Assembly (NCBI GenBank): GCA_015143735.1
Contig: VKHC01000072.1
Location: 1 to 16,041, forward strand
Origin: Synura sp. LO234KE
Lineage: Eukaryota > Sar > Synurophyceae > Synurales > Mallomonadaceae
Length of the DNA stretch: 16,041 nucleotides
Direction of reading: 5' to 3'
This document shows, piece by piece, positions 1 to 9,871 of this stretch. The notes under the pieces are model-generated. The model ran no database searches. It saw nothing but the letters and a program-made list of their open reading frames with translations, and had not been told where the DNA came from. A program made the translations under genes and the position numbers. Numbering within the stretch: the stretch's first letter is position 1; each line of letters opens with the position of its first letter.

Positions 1-150
1 AGTAGCGAACCAAGGATCAATAGCACGCGCACCACATATATCAAAATACGTTATGCGATAGCGATATCGCAACAATTTGCAACGTCCATCTCTCCCCAAC
101 CGCACCTTTTCTCTTACCATAGCATCGTTGTCGGGGGCGGGGGCGGCTGG

Positions 151-200
151 CAAAAGCACTTCTCTGCCCTAACGGTGCCTATCAACGAGAGAAGCTTTTG
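151..200. repeat. Imperfect inverted repeat / hairpin
   Basis: Arms 151-165 and 188-200 can pair over 13 bp (CAAAAGC-TTCTCT against AGAGAAGCTTTTG) with a 2-nt AC bulge in the left arm and a 22-nt loop. No gene or terminator context explains it. Confidence 0.5.
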
Positions 201-1530
201 TAGATCACCACCAGGAGGATGAGTCCGTGAATTGCTACCGAGGCAGGTGCAGCATCTCACTCACAGCTTCTGAGTAAGCCCTCTTCAATAGCGCGACTAA
301 AATACTGATCGTCACGGTGTACAATGCGCTGGGTGGCATCGTCCGTTACCGACATTGGACCCTGCCGCTTCCGGTCACTTCACTCATTCCCGGCAAGATC
401 TGTGCGTTGAAACCCCTCTTCTCAACTCTTTAATGGTCAGATAGCTCACAAATGTGTGTCGCGAGTCGCCCTTGTCACTTTCAACGGCTTCTTCAACCAC
501 AGTGTAGACCACCTTTACCCCTCTTGGAAACATATGGACTTCTTTCCATATACGCTGAAGTCTTCAAAGTCGCTCATTGTGCACCGCTTACCCGTGGGGG
601 CACAATGTGGGTGAACTGTCGCTTCGGTCGTTTTTGCAGACTATGCCCTAACCATCCATCTAGACGAGAGATTCCCGTCCAAGACTCGACTAATCACGCA
701 AGTTTTGCGCTTAGCGAGTCTACTCAGGGGACTATGGGCGACTTCACGCAAAGAAGCTTCCAAGATATTAAATAGCTTCCTTCCTGACCAGACTCTTATG
801 AAGTGTTTCCACGGCGCGCCTTCCTCTTTCTCCAGTGAAGCAGCCAAACGCCTTCATGAGCCAGCCCTTCTCGAACTTACTAATTGCCGACGGGTTATTT
901 GCTTTCCCACCTCTCCGAACTGCACCTCCACGATTCTCTCGAGCTCCCGCCTCAGGCAAGGCGCTAGCCACAAGCGTACCCCGATGATAGGCCATCACAC
1001 CTACAACGGTGCGATGACTGATCGAGAGAGGCCAATTTTACTTCATTTCCAACTATACAGCTTCCGCTTCTTTGGCAAAACCCTTTGCCATGTTCCGCCA
1101 TGCAAAATTCAGACCATCTCCTGCAGCCACTCACCTTGGCGACCAAGCCAACCGTCATCACCTCCCCGGCGTTCAAGGCGTTTGCACTCGGAAAAAGGTC
1201 ATCGTGTATGATTTATTGGCACTTGGAATACCCTGCAAATGTTGCATATGGACCAGGTGGTTCTCCCTACCGACACAGTGGTCGCTCGCAACGAAAGTCT
1301 TCTCGTCTTAACAAATACAAGCACTTTTTTAACGGGATAAAGCGCCTCCAGGGATCAAGCCTGTTCTCAACGACGTGCCTTGACAATTCAGCCGGCTGCT
1401 AAGCCATCTGCTATTTGGGCTCTCGATTTAAGATATCACAAGAAGCCTGCCCACAACCAGGCTATCTCCCCTCCAGTCTTTCATGCACTTCGCCGGGGTC
1501 ACCCCGGGTATCCATGCGTCGTAACAATAA

Positions 1531-1812
1531 ATTCCACCTGAAAATACTGGCACACATGCATATTTCAAGCAGTTCACGTCCCGGAGGAAGGCGGAAGCCT
1601 TCGTGGCCCAGGCTGCAGATCCTGGTAAATCCTGTCCTTTCTGTACCCACAACATTCGATTTCACGAAGAGTGCTGCCAACACCACCTGCCAGGTGAATT
1701 AGGGGGTCAAATCATGCTTCCCAATCCAAGGAACATCCGTGAACTTATGGGTCCCGTAATTATTAAAACCGGTCACGCTGATGGCACGCTACCAGCAACA
1801 CTGGTGAACTAA
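1531..1812 (+). pseudogene. Possible decayed coding fragment with Cys/His cluster
   Basis: An open stretch of 93 codons, from just after an in-frame TAA to a TAA at 1810-1812. It contains a Cys/His-rich patch, CPFCTHNIRFHEECCQHH, which has the spacing CX2C then HX2C and loosely resembles a zinc knuckle. There is no start codon near the left end; the first ATG is internal, and I see no supporting splice pattern. I do not recognise a family. It could be a transposon gag remnant, a fragment of an old gene, or chance. Confidence is low. Confidence 0.15.
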
Positions 1813-1829
1813 ATGCTGTCTGGCATGCC

Positions 1830-1979
1830 TTAGTACGGATACGAAAGTACAGAAGAATTTTTCCTCACGCTCTTCGCGACCAGCTCTATTAGGCCCCTGT
1901 TTTGGCCAACAATCACACGAAAACCCGGATCAATGGGTTCCTCGAAGAAGCCCTCAAGAAGGGCAATCAGATGAGATGT
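1830..1979 (-). pseudogene. Possible decayed coding fragment
   Basis: A 49-codon open stretch between two in-frame stops on the minus strand. It reads as a plausible globular sequence (for example HLIALLEGFFEEPIDPGF) with codon choice like the GC-rich exons elsewhere in the window. It has no start codon and no recognisable family. It may be an exon or a relic, or it may be chance. Confidence 0.12.
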
Positions 1980-2293
1980 TCATCTCGTGGGTGCTAGCGC
2001 ACACAACTTGCAGTACTCCCATCGCCGATGTAACACTGCCATGGACCGACCTGGGAAGAGGTTGTAGCGTTGAGCGAATCAGACCTCTTTCCCCTCCCGA
2101 CCCACCTGCACGGATCTAAGGCAGTCGTCCTTTGGCCTGGCCTCACATCGTCCTTCACCGTAAACTCTCTTTCTGATAGGATATATAATCACCACTAAAC
2201 TCAAGTTTAAACATACTTTTCCAAGTTTCAGAAAGCGTTAAAAACTCTACCAAACTCTCACCATCACCGTCATCATTCCAACTCTAACTTATA

Positions 2294-2376
2294 GAAAATA
2301 CTCTATTTACGGTCACTCTACGCCACCGTGACTCCAATTTTAAGACTCTTTGCACTATACTCTACGGAGTATTTTC
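2294..2376. repeat. Inverted repeat with nested short hairpin
   Basis: GAAAATACTC at 2294-2303 is repeated in perfect inverted orientation at 2367-2376. The right copy also sits in a tight hairpin, ATACTC-TACG-GAGTAT (2357-2372). CAATTTTAAG also occurs twice as a direct repeat close by (near 2335 and 2386). Function unknown. Confidence 0.5.
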
Positions 2377-2836
2377 CAAAGGGTCAATTTTAAGGAATGG
2401 TATTAAGTCCACCGATGGATTAGTCCTTGCGGTCTCCCCCGAACCGCCCTCCCCCCAACCGGACCCCCGCTTCCACTCTTGACTTGAATCTGCAAGTCCC
2501 CCTACAGACTACTGAGGGCTTTTTCTATTAGCCTCGCAAAAACATTTCTGCTCTGCTAGTGCATGTACCGGCCACCAAGCTGTGCGCATCGTGTGAGATC
2601 CTTGTTGGCGACTGGGGGCCTGCCCCGAGTTTTTTTCATTTGGTTTCCTCTACTCGTCGGTAACGGAACTTTCCCTTGGTTCATAAAGAGTGGTTAGTTC
2701 TTTTTTTGCTGCTGAAACTGTTTGATTCACTTCTTTCTTTCGTCCTATTACTGCCTGTTTAACTAGTAACTATCAGTAGATTATCGGCAAAGGTGACTCG
2801 TGTGTCGGACCTAGAGAGGATGTGGAGATGATTAGG

Positions 2837-3085
2837 TCATGCATGTAGAGAGTCCGTGAGATCTATGGAGACCTCGAGGGCGTAGATAAAATGATCCTCA
2901 GGGGAGGTATCGTGGATTGATGCAGGCACACCAGGAGTGGGGATGGGTGTTAGAACTATCTTCCCGGGGAGCTCCTCCACTGCCCTCTTGTCCCCTACGT
3001 GGTGATAAGCCGAATTCAATGGGTAACGATAGACGCGGTGCGTCCAACTTTTCAGCATTGTTGTGTAACCGGCGGTGCGATGCAA
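2837..3085 (-). other. Unrecognised open reading frame, doubtful
   Basis: An open frame of about 82 codons ending in TGA at 2837-2839. The C-terminal half (for example TPGVPASIHDTSPEDHFIYA) looks more like protein than neighbouring frames, and the frame stays open further upstream, although the first start-like codon is only a TTG. Another frame is open across the same DNA on the same strand. No known domain is visible. It may be a terminal exon of an undetected minus-strand gene or a relic. Confidence 0.15.
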
Positions 3086-4874
3086 GCAAGTAAACCAGCA
3101 CAGCCCGCGGCGCGCCAGCGTCGGTTTGTTTTAACCTCCTTGCATGCATTCCACCGTCCTCTGACGAAAAAATATCAACTTGATTTCAAAAGTTCTAGAA
3201 AAGGTTTACAAATATTTTATTTTTTAATGTTGCAAAGCAACTGGGGCCCGCGGTCCTCACTAGTCTTCAATAATTTCTTACAAACACGAAATTCATTGAT
3301 TCCATCAAATCAACTTCTTAGCCCGAGTATTCCTAGAGGCAATGCGCAAAAGAACGATAACTAGGTCAAGATACGGTTGATATCTTGGATTTTAAGAAAG
3401 ATTTTTCGATTATAAAGTTATTAAATCTCACAGTTCGAAAGGAAAAAAAGTTTTCACCACACAATGAGAAATCAGCACCTCCAACAGTTCAACGCCACAA
3501 AATGAGCGGGAATATGTTTTCGGAAGAAAAACACACACAAAGAGAATTTCATGAAAAAATTTGCGGTAGCCCGAAAAATATTTCAGACCGATAAAGCACA
3601 AGCTAACAATTGACTTAAAAGTACAAACGAGTATTAGTCGTGTGGCTAACCATACGTATTTCGGAAACTGTCGAACGTCCTCATTCAAGGTCCTTAGAAC
3701 CAACTATGCCCAACGATTTCTATCGCTGTTTGCTCTGCACGTAGCCTGGAAGGTCGTAATGTCGCCCTATGTCGGCCACGTAAATGAGTAACTACTCTCC
3801 CAAAGATTTGTTAAGCACCTCTAGGGCGGTACCAATCGACAGTTGGATTTTGATCTGTTGCGGATCCAACTCTACGCCCAATTGTCCGGTTAAAATCGGC
3901 TTTCTTCTAACAACTTGCGCTTGGCTGTGCGCGCAGAAGTTGAGACTCAAAGTCGTAAGGTAGTGATAACATAAATCATAGGGAAATTATGAGAGTGGGA
4001 GAGAAGGCGCTCCTTAAAAGTACACATGCACCTTTGCCATTCAATCACGTAACGGAAGTTTACGTTATTCATCTGAACTAACGGATGCAGTTGATCGAAC
4101 AGATCTGAACACAGGATTTGGAGATTTCAGTGTCTCTGCTAGTTCTTTGAGAAATTTACCCTCCCCTCGCAATCTATTTGATCTATTTTCAGTGCAATTG
4201 TGCCTTTGAGATAATGAGGTAATTTGCAACAACCAAGAATCTGCACTTCAGATATAGCTGAAGTCGGGATAAGTTAAGTAACATTTAGGCAAATTCCGTG
4301 TATATATTGACATAATTAATTGATTTCGTCGTGCTTTACTTGGAAAACCTCGCGAAAAGCAAGCAAGCTTCCACAAAGCAACAGTAGCGAGAAATTCCAG
4401 TTACATCTAATGCATCCGAGCAGTCTCCAGTAAGTGCTACCTAATTTCCTTTTCACCGCAACGCTATACATTAGACGCCTTTGAGTGAGGAAGGGTGAAG
4501 GAAAGAATCGAGTACATTCCCACAATTATTTGTTATTGTTAAAGTGCTTTACCCGTGAGATATAGCTTAACGAAGCGACGGTACGAAACATGAGACAGCA
4601 ACGCTGGTAGGCCTGTATACTGAAGGTTTACTAGTCATAAACCCTCCGTACCCCTCTACCGCTGGCAACATGTAGTACGGCCACTTGCCCTACTTAGACG
4701 TTGGATCTGGGTTCAAAGTTGCGTTAACAGTTAGTCATGGGTTACTAGACGTATTGACCCATGACTCTGCCTCCCCAGTTCTCTTTCCCCAGTCCTAATT
4801 CATAAGCCCTATATCCTTAATCCCCCCTTTATCTAAATAATATATTTCTCAAAGAGATAATAAAAACCATGCAA

Positions 4875-4888
4875 GGGTGGGTGGGTGG
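4875..4888 (+). repeat. G-rich tract (GGGT)3GG
   Basis: Three GGGT units followed by GG lie about 170 bp upstream of the tentative calpain start codon. Only three full GGG runs are present, so a two-tetrad quadruplex is the most it could form. It may simply be a small tandem repeat. Confidence 0.4.
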
Positions 4889-5046
4889 TAAACAAAAACA
4901 AGAAACAGTGAGCACTTCGTTAAAGACCTTTCTGAAAACGTTCAGAAAAATATTTACTAAAGTGGACCTCACCTCAAAATAAATTTTGAGATTACGATCT
5001 TTAAGGGACTCAAAAAATTTAGCAGCAAGGATGCCGTTTGATAATC

Positions 5047-5055
5047 ATGTACAAG
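5047..5055 (+). CDS. Tentative first coding micro-exon of the calpain gene
   Basis: The first secure calpain exon (5346-5393) starts at a splice acceptor, has no ATG in its frame, and meets an in-frame stop a short way upstream, so at least one earlier exon must exist. The best candidate I can see is ATG-TAC-AAG at 5047-5055. It is followed directly by a good donor (AAG|GTAAAA) in phase 0, which matches the acceptor phase, and would give a protein beginning MYKDNGLWPG. The implied intron is 5056-5345. Other donors nearby (5167, 5255) lead back to in-frame stops without an ATG. Transcript data are needed to settle this. Confidence 0.3.
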
Positions 5056-5345
5056 GTAAAATTTCCAAATGTGGTAACTGCGCTGATGCTCGTGATTGTC
5101 TCTGAACGCCCCCTCCAGGCGAACTCATGACAAAGACACAAGTAATGTAATTTAGATTAAACATAAGGTAAGTATCGATGTACCACCAGATCTTTAGCCT
5201 TCCTCCTGCATTAACTCCTTGACATACGCAGGCTCCTGTTAGTCGTACAAACTCAGTAAGTCTAACTATTTTTGATCGTGAAAAATGGTGAATAATTTAC
5301 TTTAATTTACAAATTTTATGATTATAAATAAGTTGTCACCTACAG

Positions 5346-8300
5346 GATAATGGGCTTTGGCCAGGAAATTATTATGATTACGATGACGACACTGTGAGTA
5401 AGCATAGTGAATACAAAAATACTATTCTATTAAAGGGCTGGCAATTTCATTAATCCAGTGCCCTTATTGTCTCAAATGTATTACTTTACATGCTACGTTG
5501 TTTCTAATATGCGCACTGGATTTCTAGATCGCCTTGAACCGTGAATCTGAAATAGCGGAGGAGCTTGAAAGTGGAGCACCTTGGGAGGATTCGTCGTTTC
5601 CAACCGATGGACGCTCTCTCTATTTTGACCCATTAAATCCACCAATAGGTATCATCATCGTTCAGAGTACTTTTGGTTTCTATATGGCTTCAGTTTCAAG
5701 TGTTCATTTCTAATTTTTCGTTTAATAATCGTTGCGAAGGTGGACTTCCTCAAACATCGGTTACCTGGAACAGAATATGTACAGGAGAGGTCGTTGACTG
5801 CGTGAATCCTATAACTTTTGCTGAGAATAGAAAATCGTCAAACATAATTCAAGGATCATTGGGGAATAACTATTTTGTTAACTCTTTAAGAAGTAAGTGT
5901 CATCTTTTAGCCATATTTCTCCGTAAAATCTTTACATCGCTTTTCAGTATTAGCCTGTCATCCGAAGTATATAAGTAGATTGATTGTTTCTGACAAATAT
6001 GCTAAAGTTGGAATATATACTTTTAAAATATGTAAAAATGGGAAAGTGAGTAAATGTTAATCTGCTTCCTCAATTCTTTTGATAATGATATCGAAAAATA
6101 CCTTTTGCACAGTGGAGATACATTCATATAGACGACCGCATACCCTGCCGACCTTCTGGAAAAGTACATTTTTGTAGAAACGCCAATCCAAACGAGACCT
6201 TCGCAATGCTATTGGAGAAGGCCTATGCGAAGCTTCACGGGTGCTATGAAAGTCTGGTCTATGGTCTCACGGAAAAGACCCTTCTAGATCTTATTCCGGT
6301 GGCGCACGTGTCTGTGTTCCGAACGGAAATGCAGCACGTTGATAATGCAGACGCAGGTATGCGTACAGAACACGTTTGGTTATTTTGGACGTGACAACGT
6401 GGTGACATGATGTACAGAGAATAATATCTGCGACATGGTTTATAAGCAGTTGGAGACGGCCGTAGATGAGGAACGCATAGTAGGTTGCTGCAGACTGGTG
6501 CCGGACCCATATACGGAGAATCACACCGACAGAAAGGGAATCACTTTAGGCGAGTGATTGTATAGCAACGTTGAGCAATACTGTAAAGAGGATTGCTTTC
6601 AAAATCGAAATGAGATATTTGACATTACGACACCGGAAAGCTCGCGTTATCCTTGCGTGTGATCTCTGTGATTTGGTTGGTGGGGCGATATCAGGTGTCG
6701 TGTATCAAGTGGTGGATGCTTGTGTGGCTGTAGCGGAGGCGACCGCGGAATTGGACGCCATTGAGGTCGGGTTCGTTTGCGTTAAAAACCTTCAGGTACG
6801 TTAGTCCCAGTGTGGCCTGGTACAGGAGCGAGGGTGGGCTTTCGTTGGGTGTAAGGAGGGTGCGTGGGAGAGTGCAGGCTAGTATGGACGCAATCCGTAG
6901 GGAAGCCGAGGACGTCCGTGTACAACCTCCCTCCACCCTCATTATCCTTACGCACTCTGCCGTATGTCATGTGACTGCAGTCCTATCCGGAAGGCAGATT
7001 CAACGGCAACTGGTCCAGTGGCCACCCGTTGTGGTACGACTACCCGGAGATCTCCAAAGACGTGTCTGCGAGGACTGTGGAGCTACTTGCGAAGTGGAAA
7101 TCCACTGTAGCGCTCCACAAGAATGCGTTTGGCCACAGGTCTGATGTACGGCGAAGTCTGTCCGAAGCGAACGGGTTCCTTGTCAGCGCCGAAGAGGACG
7201 GGTCGGAGATCAGCGGAGCATATGGATTGGACGATGACGGAGCGGACGATATGACTCAAGGATCTGGTGACGTAAGCGATGCGACCCCTCTATCTTGATT
7301 CCCAGTAATTATTCTAATCGTTTTTTATTGGGGACCATACAGACTCTTGAACCGAAAGCAGGGGACTTACATTGGATCCAAATTGAGGACTTTGTTGACA
7401 TCTTCAACCGCGTGTATACCGTCCACGATACCTCTTGGGAGAGTGGGACAGCGCTAAAGAGGTATTTATCGTCATGGATACCTGGTGACGAAATCGCCGG
7501 CTCCGGGGGACCACCAGCGATTGAGTCGATAAGTCCGACAGACGCTTTAACGATGGATGAAGATACCGATGGGCTCTCTGGGAAGAGTTCAGTGGTGCAG
7601 CAGAAGGGAGGGATTAGTTTCGCCGACAATCCCATGTATCCCTTCTCTGTGTCTGCGGCCACGGATCTGCATGTGTGTTTGTACCAGCCGGACCAACGGT
7701 GGGCGGTGGGTCGAGTAGATGAAGATCCACGGGATGTATCTGTGGCGAAGTACCTCTCCCGCGAGGACAGGTTAAGCGCGTGTATGCGGTATTCCCGTGG
7801 TATTGGATTTGTGGTTCTTCGTCTAGAAGGCTTGTCGAAACGCGCCAGGTCCTTTGATCTGCGTCTATTCGAAGGGACCAGTGAGGGCATCCAGTTTTAC
7901 AACCTTTCTAGCGCGGTTGTGAAGCTCATACCAGGCTCCTACGTCCTGATACCGTTCACAGATAAGCGTTACCATACACCAGTAGAGTATGTACTAGTGT
8001 GTCGGTACCGGACAGGGTCCTTGGATTTCGAATTGGATGATATTCTAGACCAGACATCGATTAAGGCACAGAATAAGAAGGAGAAGGATAGAAAGCGCAG
8101 CGAGGCCAGAGCAGCGATGAAGATGGAGACTCCTGGGCAACTTCTTAAGCAGTTTTCGGAGGTGGATACTCGCCCTGGCACAGCAATGTCCGACACCCAT
8201 GCGACAGCTGCAGAAGTCGAGTCAAAGGTGTCCACTCCCCCATCGATGCCTAGCCCTTCCCGTAGAATTACAGGACCGAGCACGTTGACAGCGGGCCGCA

Positions 8301-8787
8301 ATATGTCTACTGGTGCAGTGGTCAAAGTGCCTCAGAACGTCACGTTGCCGGAGTGGGAGTGGCAGGAGAGGTCCGAGGAGGTGGGCATCGCCTCCGTCTT
8401 CGATCAGGTAACCGTCCCTCGCGTTCGCCTACTGTAGGGTTCTCCGGGTCGTGTTGACATCTTCGCGACTATCAGTGCTCCGTCCGCACCTACTGTTCTC
8501 TCATCAGTTTCATTCTCCTGCTGTGTCAGGTGGCCGACTTGGCGAAGTACATCCGTCAGATACACCAAGAGGTGAGGGCGCTAGAAGATTCGATGACAAG
8601 TCGACCTAGAAACATGTTCGCGGACACGGACAGCTTCAACACATCTTCAAAATCTCCCACGTTGCGGTCGACGCCAAGTCACGCGAGCGTACAGAGGAAA
8701 CCTTCAGCTAGAAGCATAAGTGGCAAATCCGGGGGAAGCACTAGATCAGTCGTCTCGTCCCTGCATAGTAAAGGTCCTAAACACTAG
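5346..8787 (+). CDS. Calpain-family protein (C2), probably catalytically inactive
   Basis: Ten exons, all in phase: 5346-5393, 5528-5648, 5740-5892, 5948-6045, 6113-6356, 6418-6549, 6695-6795, 6981-7271, 7343-8407, 8530-8787 (stop TAG). They give 836 residues plus a missing N-terminus. Calpain hallmarks run in order: PWEDSSFPTDGRSLYFD, W-x-R, IQGSLG-NNYFV, GIYTFKICKNGKWRYIHIDD, MLLEKAYAKLHGCYESL, GNW, LHWIQIEDFVDIFNRVY, then a C2-like domain III (NPMYPFSV, IGFVVLRLEG, GSYVLIPF). The active-site positions are changed: the Cys of the GDCW motif is Asn (5868-5870), the His of GHAY is Val (6697-6699), and the Asn of NPWG aligns with Gln at the exon 7 end. Calpains are calcium-regulated cytosolic cysteine proteases; members without the triad act as scaffolds in some eukaryotes. 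The C-terminus is charged, then a possible helix and a Ser/Arg-rich tail. A scaffold role here is inference. Confidence 0.9.
6550..6694 (+). other. GC-AG intron of the calpain gene
   Basis: The exon before it ends ACT-TTA-G and is followed by GCGAGT, a GC donor in otherwise good context. The acceptor is ATATCAG at 6688-6694. Reading through meets TGA two codons later. The nearest GT donor (GTGATT) would put the next exon out of frame. The GC donor restores GITL-GVVYQVVDA, matching the calpain His-region pattern. Confidence 0.75.
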
Positions 8788-9871
8788 TGAGTTACTATTC
8801 TTGTTATGCTAATTTAAATTATTCACAGTCGCGGATTTATTTCTTGTGTATAGACAAGTTAAGTTTCCCCTCCAGCTAATAACGAGGCAGAAGTTAAGTC
8901 CCAAGGCTGGTATAAGATCGTACCAACTAGTAAGTGCTAAATTTGAAACAATCAATCGCACATTCGGACGAAACATGTTAACTGCCACTCCTCCATAAGT
9001 TGGGGAGCTCGGCAAAAATTTTACTGTAGTCACGCAGGCGGACTAGTATCACTTTGAACACCCACAGTGATGCTGATACTAACCACTAACTGAGGAAACA
9101 TGCTGCTAAGGGGTAGCTAGCGCGGCCCCTCTGCCCCCTCCTCATTGCTTTCTTCCTCGTTACCACCGCCGAGGACCTAGCACCATTCCTGCCTTCGTCC
9201 TCTTTGTGTGTAGCTAACCATGTCCAGACGTGAGGAATGATCTCATCCTGTTACTAAGAACGAGTTGCTCTGTATCATTTGATTTCGGTTTTGTTTTCAA
9301 TTTTTGCACGACTAATTTTCCAACTGTCTTGTCTATTCATCTACATGATTGAAATTCTATATTTAAGTCGTGTCGATGAAAACAAGAACAATGAACAGAA
9401 AGAATTTAAACAAATTAAAATCCTACATATTTTTTTGTTACACCCCGTGTTCTTCAAATGTTGTCCACGAAGCCCTTATGCCTCGTCAGCTTTATTAAAG
9501 TTCATGCTGTTCTTGTGCCTCAGCCAGTAGCAGGGAGCACCAGCAAGTCACGATCGTTTGTCAGGAGTAACTGGTGAGTGACTGAGTCAAAAAAATATAA
9601 ATCTTCTAAGTCAGCATAACTCCACATGCCGGCAGTCGCTAAGGCGAGGTTTTCAATAGAAAAAAATGCAACCACAAAATTTCGATTCAATTTAGCTTAA
9701 CTATCAGTGCGCCTTAGCGTTACATAACAGGTCAAGTCTAAACAGCGAATCTTGAAGCACAATTATTATGGGGGACCACAATTTCTACGTTGAGTTAATT
9801 AAAAGCAATAAAATCACGTCTCCGGATGCGACAATACGAATCACCGGGTGTGACAAGTGAAGAAAACGGAA
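8788..9871. other. Spacer between convergent genes
   Basis: This separates the 3' ends of the calpain (+) and carboxypeptidase (-) genes and must hold both 3' UTRs. It is more AT-rich than the flanking exons. Open frames at 8809-9033 (-) and 9279-9530 (+) match nothing I know. An 8-bp perfect inverted repeat (TAGTATCA 9044-9051, TGATACTA 9074-9081) is present. I see no RNA gene. Confidence 0.6.
9044..9081. repeat. Short inverted repeat in the convergent spacer
   Basis: TAGTATCA at 9044-9051 pairs perfectly with TGATACTA at 9074-9081 across a 22-nt loop. It could help end transcription between the convergent genes, but a stem this short can occur by chance. Confidence 0.35.

Larger units (their letters stand above)
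1..5045. other. Long region without a convincing gene
   Basis: I see no gene here that I can support. Roughly 1-3150 is of mixed composition and 3150-5045 is clearly AT-rich. Open frames are short, overlap on both strands and match no family I recognise. A few stretches read somewhat like protein (1531-1812 on +, 1830-1979 on -, 2837-3085 on -) and may be decayed coding or transposon remnants. I found no tRNA, rRNA, LTR pair or terminal inverted repeats. Upstream exons of the calpain gene could lie in the right-hand part, but none is obvious. Confidence 0.6.

Noticed and set aside
131-150. G-rich tract as a quadruplex promoter
   Set aside because: It has only two long G runs plus short ones and no gene beside it.
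210-240. GATGAGTCCGTGA, reminiscent of the hammerhead ribozyme core
   Set aside because: The upstream CUGAUGA is not complete and the downstream GAAA with helix III partner is absent, so no hammerhead can form.
705-1211. 168-codon open frame on the plus strand
   Set aside because: Composition is like non-coding DNA, several other frames are open in the same place on both strands, and no domain is visible.
4316-4525. 69-codon minus-strand open frame in AT-rich DNA
   Set aside because: Short, unrecognised, without splice context or codon bias.
7309-7890. 193-codon minus-strand open frame
   Set aside because: It is the antisense shadow of calpain exon 9, whose plus-strand reading matches calpain motifs.
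9060-9100. Box C/D snoRNA suggested by GTGATGC and CTGA motifs
   Set aside because: The C box is imperfect, the spacing to CTGA is too short, and there is no terminal stem.
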